A stretch of DNA of 8,710 bases, taken from Marinospirillum sp. (lineage in GTDB: Bacteria; Pseudomonadota; Gammaproteobacteria; Pseudomonadales; Halomonadaceae). Location: assembly GCF_014859565.1 (NCBI RefSeq), contig NZ_JACUUA010000141.1, positions 1-8,710 on the forward strand. The letters run 5' to 3'. Shown here one piece after another: positions 1 through 5,948 of this stretch; positions within the stretch are counted from its first letter, which is position 1; every line of letters starts with the position of its first letter. The position numbers were made by a program, and so were the translations under genes. Below the pieces are notes generated by a model. It saw only the letters and a program-made list of their open reading frames with translations. It ran no database searches and was not told the origin of the DNA.

Positions 1-195
1 GGACTACTACCTTGCTAATGTGCCAATAAACTGAAGGAGTAGCAGTGCAAGTGTTCACAGTTTCCTTTACGATCATGGCTAGAAGACTTAATACAAGACA
101 TTTCATTAAAAAGCAGAGTTTTAAGACTTTGGGGGGAATTTCCGATTCAAGACATGTAAGTAGTTTTGCTTACCCTAATGCTAAAAGGAGTTTTT
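1..195. other. Leader region upstream of the cas operon, no convincing gene
   Basis: No coding region can be supported here. All three forward frames meet a stop within the first 34 bases, so the left edge could hold only the last few codons of an upstream gene. The stretch before cas10 is AT-rich, as expected of a promoter region. The best sigma70-like pair I can find is TTTACG (66-71), a 17-base spacer, then TAATAC (89-94). It matches consensus poorly (4/6 and 3/6), so the operon promoter is not located with confidence. An imperfect stem pairs 4-13 with 34-42, with one bulged base and no T-run after it. No CRISPR-type direct repeats are present. Confidence 0.5.
185..190 (+). promoter_or_regulatory. 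Ribosome binding site that sets the cas10 start
   Basis: AAGGAG lies 5 bases before the ATG at 196. In-frame alternatives upstream (TTG at 166, ATG at 178) have no such site at a workable distance. The protein from 196 begins at the point where the first conserved Cas10 strand starts, so 196 is preferred. Confidence 0.85.
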
Positions 196-1812
196 ATGGC
201 AGTCTCAGCCTACCTGTTTGAGGTGCGCTCAATTCAACCCTTTCTGTTTGCAACCGGCAAACTCAAAGACATGGTGAAAGGCAGCGAATTGATCGATTTT
301 TTATGCAATGAACCTTTACAATTGACACTTGAGGCCTGCGGCCTGGAGAATCATAGCAAACCAGAACATAGCCCACGTTGTGCGGGCGGCTCCTTCTATT
401 TGTTAATTAAGGATTCCGAAAAGGCCGTTGCCTTCCGGAATCTATGGACATTATTGGTCTCGCAGCTTTTACCCGGGGTTGAGTTAGTTGATACCCTTGT
501 CAGCGGTGAGAGTGCCCGTGATGCCATTCAAAACGGACTTAATCAATTACGCATAGCACGTAACCAGCCAACCCCCCAGCTGCCTGCAGCAAGTCCGTTA
601 GCAGCTCGCAGCCCTCGTACCGGGCGCGTTAGTGTTGAGCTTGATCGAGGTGAAAGCCTTGATGAGGCCACTTCCGTGAAGCGGCAATTTGTACGTCCCA
701 ATGCAAGCAAGGATCTGGCTACACGTTTCAGCAGTCATCATGATCTCCGGTGGCCGATTAACTTTGAAGCCGACTCTCCTGAGCACCTGCGCTTTCCTTT
801 AGCTGAAGGTGACAAGGTGGCTTTGGTACATGCAGATGGAAATGGTTTGGGGGAGATTTTGCGCCTCGTGAATGAAGCAGGTAAACAAAAGGAAGATGCT
901 GGCTTCATTGCGCTTTATCGCCAGTTTTCCGACGGTCTGGAACAGGCAACAATTGAAGCCTGCCAGGAAGCAACAGACAGAGTCCTGGTTCCAGAAGTTA
1001 CGACAGCCGGTGTGGTACCAGCTCGCCCCCTTGTGTTGGGCGGTGATGACCTTACTGTTATCGTGCGTGCCGATTTGGCTCTGGATTTCACACAGGTCTT
1101 TATTCAGTCATTTGAAGAAAAAACCCAGTTATTTTTGAAAAAGCTGGCGCTTCAATTACCCGGCACACTATCCGGTAAGCTTCCTGAAAAGTTGACTGCA
1201 TGCGCTGGAATTGCCTTTATGAGGCCCAGCCAGCCTTTTGCACAGTGTTATGCCCTTGCCGAAAGCCTGTGTGACCGTGCCAAAAAACAATCTCGAGCGG
1301 TTCAGCAAAAGCAGCAACTCAGCCTCATTCCTTCGAGCCTGGCCTTCCATAAAATTCAGGTAAGCCTTATCGAAGACGCAGATCAAATGTTTGAGCGCGA
1401 AATGAAAGTTAAATCCTCCTCACTGGAGTTGCAACTTGGTCTCAGTGCATACGCTGTCAGCGAGGGCTTCCCAGAGCTGCCTTCAATCAGTGATCTTCAA
1501 GCACTTTCATGCTGCTTCCAGCCAGGCAAGCTGAATGACAAGCGACTTCGCGCTCTTGCAACCTTGATGCACGTTGATCCTGCAGGGGCGCGTAATGACT
1601 ATGCTCGCTGGCGAACCCTCGCTGCAAGAAATCCAGGTACACAGCCAGCGCTCAAGGCTTTTGATGCTGCTAATCAACGGCTTTTAGGGAATATGGATGC
1701 TGAACTGCCTGCCAATCTTTCAGCCGGCACTAGCGTAATCGCCGATCTGCTCACTTACCTGAGCCTGACACAACCATGGAAAAAAGCTCCACAGGGAGAA
1801 GCTGTCTTATGA
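196..1812 (+). CDS. cas10: Cas10, HD-less large subunit of a type III (III-D-like) effector complex
   Basis: Signature subunit of type III CRISPR complexes; in this family the palm domain makes cyclic oligoadenylate or a related second messenger from ATP when target RNA is bound. In the 538-aa product the first ferredoxin-like domain starts at once (YLFEV at 6-10, GSELI at 29-33, AGG at 63-65). The catalytic palm carries HADGNGLGE at 212-220 and GGDD at 282-285, with the usual AGIAF strand (337-341) and AESL..RAKK helix (355-364) after it. About 170 C-terminal residues look helical, like the Cas10 D4 domain. There is no N-terminal HD nuclease domain, a known trait of many III-D Cas10 proteins, so ssDNA cleavage is not expected. 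The usual CxxC zinc ribbon is not visible. Its TGA overlaps the next ATG (ATGA at 1809-1812). Family call is firm; the exact subtype is inferred from the neighbours. Confidence 0.93.
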   Translation: MAVSAYLFEVRSIQPFLFATGKLKDMVKGSELIDFLCNEPLQLTLEACGLENHSKPEHSPRCAGGSFYLLIKDSEKAVAFRNLWTLLVSQLLPGVELVDTLVSGESARDAIQNGLNQLRIARNQPTPQLPAASPLAARSPRTGRVSVELDRGESLDEATSVKRQFVRPNASKDLATRFSSHHDLRWPINFEADSPEHLRFPLAEGDKVALVHADGNGLGEILRLVNEAGKQKEDAGFIALYRQFSDGLEQATIEACQEATDRVLVPEVTTAGVVPARPLVLGGDDLTVIVRADLALDFTQVFIQSFEEKTQLFLKKLALQLPGTLSGKLPEKLTACAGIAFMRPSQPFAQCYALAESLCDRAKKQSRAVQQKQQLSLIPSSLAFHKIQVSLIEDADQMFEREMKVKSSSLELQLGLSAYAVSEGFPELPSISDLQALSCCFQPGKLNDKRLRALATLMHVDPAGARNDYARWRTLAARNPGTQPALKAFDAANQRLLGNMDAELPANLSAGTSVIADLLTYLSLTQPWKKAPQGEAVL

Positions 1813-2468
1813 GCCTACAATGCTTACAACTGGAATTTAATTACTTTTGGCATACTGGCACCGGAAGCGGGAGTGGCACACACCTTGATGCGCTTACAGA
1901 GAAAGATCGTGACTATCTTCCTTTTGTCTCGGGCAAGCATCTGAAAGGCTTGCTGCGTCATGCCTTTCACCGGGCAGAGGCATGGGGCTGGTATGATCAA
2001 TCTTTACCGGATGGTGTAGCAGAAAATTGGGAAACACTAATTTTTGGTAGCACTAACCAGGAGGTGGCACGTCACTTAACTCTACCGGGCATGTTGCATG
2101 TTGATGATGCAATCCTGTGCTCAAAAGAGCGCGCATGGTTGAATGACTCCCCTGAACTTAAACCCTTTCTATATCAGGAAGTCTTTTCAACTGCGATTGA
2201 GACGGCAACGGGCACTGCAAAAAAAAACAGTCTTCGCGGCATCGAGGTTTCTTTACCGGTAACGCTCTTTTCCGACCTTGAGCTTATTGTTACTGCCACG
2301 GAGTCAGAGCACCGCCTGCAACAACAAACACTTTTAAAACTGGAAAACCCATTCTTCTGGCTGGAACCTCTTTTGCCATTGATCGACTCAGTGGGTGCGC
2401 ATCGCACCCGGGGGCTTGGTGAGGCTCGGCTATCCATTTTTGATGGTCGTCACAAGGAGCTGTCATGA
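1809..2468 (+). CDS. cas7: Cas7/Csm3-like RAMP backbone subunit (single domain)
   Basis: A 219-aa RAMP protein, the usual size of Csm3/Cas7 subunits that coat the crRNA and cut target RNA at regular intervals. Visible family hallmarks in order: HTGTGSGSG (15-23) followed by an Asp at 27, in the place of the catalytic Asp of Csm3; FVSGKHLKGLLR (39-50), the counterpart of the IPGSSLKG motif; TAIETATGTA, a thumb-region segment like Csm3's IDRxTGxA, about ten residues before LRGIE; and a C-terminal glycine-rich loop GAHRTRGLGEA. The start at 1809 is preferred to a longer frame from 1776 because it has GGGAG at 1794-1798 and forms an ATGA overlap with cas10. Codons 137-140 contain a run of nine A (2219-2227) that also forms the slippery heptamer AAAAAAC. 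It lies downstream of Cas10 and upstream of Csx10. RNase activity is inferred from D27 only. Confidence 0.87.
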   Translation: MSLQCLQLEFNYFWHTGTGSGSGTHLDALTEKDRDYLPFVSGKHLKGLLRHAFHRAEAWGWYDQSLPDGVAENWETLIFGSTNQEVARHLTLPGMLHVDDAILCSKERAWLNDSPELKPFLYQEVFSTAIETATGTAKKNSLRGIEVSLPVTLFSDLELIVTATESEHRLQQQTLLKLENPFFWLEPLLPLIDSVGAHRTRGLGEARLSIFDGRHKELS

Positions 2469-4027
2469 CTTTTCTATCTCAGACATTCCAAGTCACGCTG
2501 GAACAAGATGTTGTTTTCAGCTCAACTGCCGCAACTTTGGGGGGGCAATCAGGTCTTGATTACCTTCCTGGATCTGTTTTCCTGGGTGCTTTGGCCAGCC
2601 GCTGCTATAACGATTTGGAGCCAGAGCAAGCCTGGATAATTTTCCACTCTGGGAAATTTCAGTTTTCTGATGCCCTCCCTCTATCCAACCAGCAACCAAG
2701 CTGGCCGATGCCTTTAAGCTTGCATCATTACAAAGGGCAAGAGGTCATGCTTAACTCAAAACAACTGGAAGCAAGGCAACTCTTTGATCCAGCGTTTCCC
2801 GATGCGCGTCTGGACAAATGGCGCCAGCCCAAACAATTGAGAAAGGGTTACATTACTGCCAGTGGTGAATGGATCAAGCCCGATCTGAGTCAACGGATGA
2901 AAACAGCAATTGACTCCAGAACAGCCCGAGCTGCTGAAGGCCAATTATTTGGCTACCAGTCACTCGATGCTGGCCAAGTCTATTATTTTCAAACACAGAC
3001 ATCAGTCGAGTACCAGGCTTTGTTTGATCTGGCCATCAGCCATTTTTCTGGTCATTTACGCCTTGGTCGCTCTCGTTCAGCACAATACGGACGCGTTAAG
3101 ATACAGCCGGTTTCTGATTTGCATATCCAACCCAGGATGCATCCATCTTCGACTAAAGAGTTGACGCTTTGGCTCATGGCCGATCTGGCTTTAACAGACT
3201 CACTTGGAAAACCATGCCTCCAACCTCTGCCAGAGTTGATGGGGCTTCCTGACGGAACTCAATGGTTAGCTGGTCAAAGCTTTATTCGTACGCGTTCTTA
3301 CAGCCCTTATAATGCCCACAGACGCTGTTATGATCCAGAACGACAAGTGATCAGTCGTGGCAGTGTACTCCGCTTTCTCCTACCCAGCGTGCCTTCACCG
3401 GAAGAGCTGCAGAGCTTACAGCGTATCGGACGCTTTCAGGAGCAAGGTCTCGGGCGTATTGCCGTCAATCCTCAGCTGATTCAAACAGCACAGCCTGTTT
3501 TTGAAAAGCCTGATGCTGGCTCAACTGTCACTGCTAAGGCTTTTTCTGCCACCCCACGTCCAGCCAATAGCCTTCTCGCTCAGGTATTGAGTACGCGTTT
3601 GACTGAGCAGCAGGAAGACAATCAAGCGGATCAAATTGCTCGCGTGCTGTTCCAGCAGTTGCTGAGTGCACTGGACTCTGCACGTAATTGGCAGGGGATT
3701 ACCTCATCGGAACCGCTTCCCGAAGCACCCGGTCGCAGCCAATGGGGCAGAATTAAAGATCTGGCAAGTCAGCATCGCAATGAGCCAGAAGTGTTGTGGC
3801 AAAAACTCATTAGTAATGATGATGCTGTAATTCGAGCGCGTTCTGGATGGCAGCTGGAGTTAAGCCCAAGCGAAACTCTGGATGAACGTGTTACCGATCT
3901 GCTATCAGCTCACCAGAAGTCTGTACTTTTACCAGAAATACTTGGGCGTTTAGCCGTGCTCGGCTTAACCACACAATGGCAAAACGCCATTGAAGGCAAC
4001 AAGATATTTGACAAGGAGACGACCTGA
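2465..4027 (+). CDS. csx10: Csx10-like RAMP protein (Cas5-like role) with helical C-terminal region
   Basis: A 520-aa protein with two RAMP-type regions and a long tail. The first has GLDYLPGSVFLGALA (30-44), an AIDSRTARAAEGQLFGYQ segment (148-165) and the glycine loop GRSRSAQYGRV (201-211). The second has RGSVLRF (298-304) and a weaker glycine loop, QEQGLGRI (325-332). This order matches what I know of the Csx10 family, the marker of subtype III-D, thought to stand in for Cas5 at the crRNA 5' handle. Residues about 369-515 are predicted by eye to be largely alpha-helical and could be a Cas11-like small-subunit region, as in the Cas7-5-11 fusion of the Synechocystis III-Dv complex; that is inference. 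No conserved Asp was found at the Cas7 catalytic site, which fits a structural role. AAGGAG at 2454-2459 and an ATGA overlap support the start. A G7 run lies at 2539-2545. Confidence 0.77.
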   Translation: MTFLSQTFQVTLEQDVVFSSTAATLGGQSGLDYLPGSVFLGALASRCYNDLEPEQAWIIFHSGKFQFSDALPLSNQQPSWPMPLSLHHYKGQEVMLNSKQLEARQLFDPAFPDARLDKWRQPKQLRKGYITASGEWIKPDLSQRMKTAIDSRTARAAEGQLFGYQSLDAGQVYYFQTQTSVEYQALFDLAISHFSGHLRLGRSRSAQYGRVKIQPVSDLHIQPRMHPSSTKELTLWLMADLALTDSLGKPCLQPLPELMGLPDGTQWLAGQSFIRTRSYSPYNAHRRCYDPERQVISRGSVLRFLLPSVPSPEELQSLQRIGRFQEQGLGRIAVNPQLIQTAQPVFEKPDAGSTVTAKAFSATPRPANSLLAQVLSTRLTEQQEDNQADQIARVLFQQLLSALDSARNWQGITSSEPLPEAPGRSQWGRIKDLASQHRNEPEVLWQKLISNDDAVIRARSGWQLELSPSETLDERVTDLLSAHQKSVLLPEILGRLAVLGLTTQWQNAIEGNKIFDKETT

Positions 4028-5442
4028 TGCTCGTTGAACGTCCTGTGCTGCACTATGCACTGATTGAATTGGAAGCTTTGACACCTCACGCCATTCATGC
4101 TGGCCGTGGTGATATTACTCACGATGTTCTGGTAATGCGGGACCATAATGGTCTACCAGCACTGCCAGGCACCAGCCTTGCTGGCGTTCTGCGTAGTCTC
4201 TTTGAGCGACGCCATGGGACAGAGGCATGTAATCAACTTTTTGGTTATGCCGATGCTGCCGGCGGCCGTCCTAGCTGGGTTCAAGTGGGTGCCGGGCTTA
4301 TCCATAACAGCAAAAACTTGCCACAAGAAGGGCTGCAGGCAAACCTGGAACAAGACCCTTTGCTTGCGCCCCTACTGCAATCCAAACCCTTGGTACGTCA
4401 GCGTGTTCGTTTGAATGAAAAGGGTGCAGCGGCTGATTCCGCAAAGTTTGATACCACCCTGATACCGGCCGGTTGTCGTTACTCTACCCTGCTGAGCTAC
4501 TGGAGTGATGGAACGGATGCAGCCGAAACTGCTTTCGATCAGCTCCTTTGCTTGATGAAAAGCCCGGAGTTTCGCATAGGTCATGGAACCCGTAGCGGTA
4601 GTGGTGCGTTTCGTGTGAACCACCTGCTTACCCGGCGCTGGAACCTGACAAACCCGAATGAAGCCAGCGAGTTTCAGAAATTTACTCGTTCACGCCTGAA
4701 TAGTCAGGGGTTGATTGAGCATCAACCAACTGTAGACGCCTCGCCAAACTGGTCCAGTTTGCAGCTAGAGTTGCAAGCTGAAGCAGGATGGCGCATTGGC
4801 GGCGGTGAGCAGGCATTCAGTGATCCAGATACGAACGGTAAGGTGCCGGATCTGGTACCTCAATCTGAAGTTCGTATTGAGTGGCTAGATAATCAGGGAA
4901 TACTGACTGAGCGGCAGGCGGTTCTTCCTGCAACTGCCATCAAGGGGGCACTGGCTCATCGTTTCATCTTTCACTACCGGCGCATTACAGGTGCGTTTGT
5001 AATGGTAACTGCAGAAAGCAGCCTGGAAAACGCATTGGATAATCCCGGTGTACAAGAAGTATTTGGCTACATCAATGAGTCCAGTGACCTCAGTGGTCAA
5101 GCTGGTCGTCTGATCATCAATGACATCTATCTTGACTCCTGCCAGATCGCACGCCAGATTCATAACAAAATTGACCGATTTACCGGTGGCGTCATCAAGG
5201 GTGCGCTGTTTGAAGAAGAAGTATTATGGAAAACGCCAATCAAGCTTGAGATTACCTTGCTAGAGCCTGATCGTATAACGGAGGCATCCAAACAAGCTCT
5301 CTTAGCAACACTTAAGGATCTTGAATCAGGCTGGCTTCCGCTGGGTGCCGGTAGTTCAAGAGGTTTAGGAGTCTTTGTAGCCAGCAAACCCGTGCAGTGG
5401 CTCACCAACCCCTTAGATCAACAACAGGGAGTCAACCAATGA
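4027..5442 (+). CDS. cas7: Double Cas7/Csm3-like RAMP fusion (two backbone domains)
   Basis: Two Csm3-like domains in one 471-aa chain. Domain 1 (about 8-200): AGRGDITHD ending in Asp33, the residue number at which Csm3 has its catalytic Asp, then LPGTSLAGVLR (46-56) and the glycine loop GHGTRSGSGAF (185-195). Domain 2 (about 240-460): WRIGGGEQ (255-262), acidic residues D266, D268 and D275 in the catalytic-loop region, LPATAIKGALAHR in the position of the PGSSLKG motif, the very typical thumb segment IDRFTGG (382-388), and the glycine loop GAGSSRGLG (440-448). Such a two-Cas7 fusion recalls Cas7-2x of the Synechocystis III-Dv complex. It would occupy two consecutive backbone positions and probably cut target RNA at one or both. 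AAGGAG at 4013-4018; start and stop share one base (TGATG at 4025-4029). The family is clear; which Asp of domain 2 is catalytic is not. Confidence 0.88.
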   Translation: MLVERPVLHYALIELEALTPHAIHAGRGDITHDVLVMRDHNGLPALPGTSLAGVLRSLFERRHGTEACNQLFGYADAAGGRPSWVQVGAGLIHNSKNLPQEGLQANLEQDPLLAPLLQSKPLVRQRVRLNEKGAAADSAKFDTTLIPAGCRYSTLLSYWSDGTDAAETAFDQLLCLMKSPEFRIGHGTRSGSGAFRVNHLLTRRWNLTNPNEASEFQKFTRSRLNSQGLIEHQPTVDASPNWSSLQLELQAEAGWRIGGGEQAFSDPDTNGKVPDLVPQSEVRIEWLDNQGILTERQAVLPATAIKGALAHRFIFHYRRITGAFVMVTAESSLENALDNPGVQEVFGYINESSDLSGQAGRLIINDIYLDSCQIARQIHNKIDRFTGGVIKGALFEEEVLWKTPIKLEITLLEPDRITEASKQALLATLKDLESGWLPLGAGSSRGLGVFVASKPVQWLTNPLDQQQGVNQ

Positions 5443-5948
5443 ACCCCATTGCAAGCACACTGCAGCAGTTTGAGTGTTTGAGACAGGAGCTGGAAACCTT
5501 GGATCTTGGCTGGCAACCTGCTGTATTGGAGCCAGTAACAGTTCATTCCATCCGTCGGTTGCTTAACGCCGACCAGGTTAAACAAGAGTTAATCAATAAA
5601 TGCAACTCCAGCGGCTGGCTTCTGCAAGCCTCTCAAAAACTGCACTTACCCGCAGCTACGCAACTTATCACCGTACAAAACCCACTTGAAGGTGAAGGAT
5701 GTTCTGGTGACACCAGCTGGCATCTGACGTATTTAGGACAAGAAGTTTGGCAGTGGGTCGAACATCAGGTTGAGCCCTCAACCCCTGAGCAGGCGACTCA
5801 TCTGGCGGAAGCAACGTCACATCAAGCTGCTGACCCAGATTTAGGCAGCCTGCAGTATCAAAGACTCTGGAGGTTAGCGGCTTCGTCAGATCAAGCGCCC
5901 CAACTTGAAGCGGCAGTATTTACTGGATTTACTGGAGAGATGGCATGA
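5439..5948 (+). CDS. Uncharacterised protein of the III-D-like operon
   Basis: I do not recognise this 169-aa protein. It has no RAMP glycine-rich loop, no PGSS/KG motif, no signal peptide and no membrane segment. The N-terminal third (about 1-55) looks helical (MNPIASTLQQFECLRQELE, then HSIRRLLNADQVKQELINK). The middle (about 56-110) alternates hydrophobic and polar residues like beta strands and is rich in Trp and Gln (SWHLTYLGQEVWQWVE). The rest is low in pattern, ending FTGFTGEMA. The start at 5439 is set by AGGGAG at 5426-5431 and the ATGA overlap with the Cas7 fusion; a longer frame from a GTG at 5397 would run 42 bases back into the preceding gene. By size and position it could be the counterpart of Csx19, a small accessory subunit of III-D complexes, or a Cas11-like small subunit, but I see no motif that proves either. 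Its place between two subunit genes with coupled translation argues that it belongs to the complex. Confidence 0.85.
   Translation: MNPIASTLQQFECLRQELETLDLGWQPAVLEPVTVHSIRRLLNADQVKQELINKCNSSGWLLQASQKLHLPAATQLITVQNPLEGEGCSGDTSWHLTYLGQEVWQWVEHQVEPSTPEQATHLAEATSHQAADPDLGSLQYQRLWRLAASSDQAPQLEAAVFTGFTGEMA

Noticed and set aside
4..42. Imperfect hairpin CTACTACCTT / AAGGAGTAG near the left edge, a possible terminator or regulatory stem.
   Set aside because: The loop is 20 bases, one base is bulged and no T-run follows; not enough to call a terminator or riboswitch.
126..136. ACTTTGGGGGG occurs both in the leader and in csx10 (2534-2544).
   Set aside because: Only two copies, 11 bases and low complexity; most likely chance.
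75..221. A 48-codon frame (MARRLNTRHF...) overlapping the start of cas10.
   Set aside because: No Shine-Dalgarno before the ATG, it overlaps the cas10 start and ribosome binding site, and the sequence looks like random AT-rich leader.
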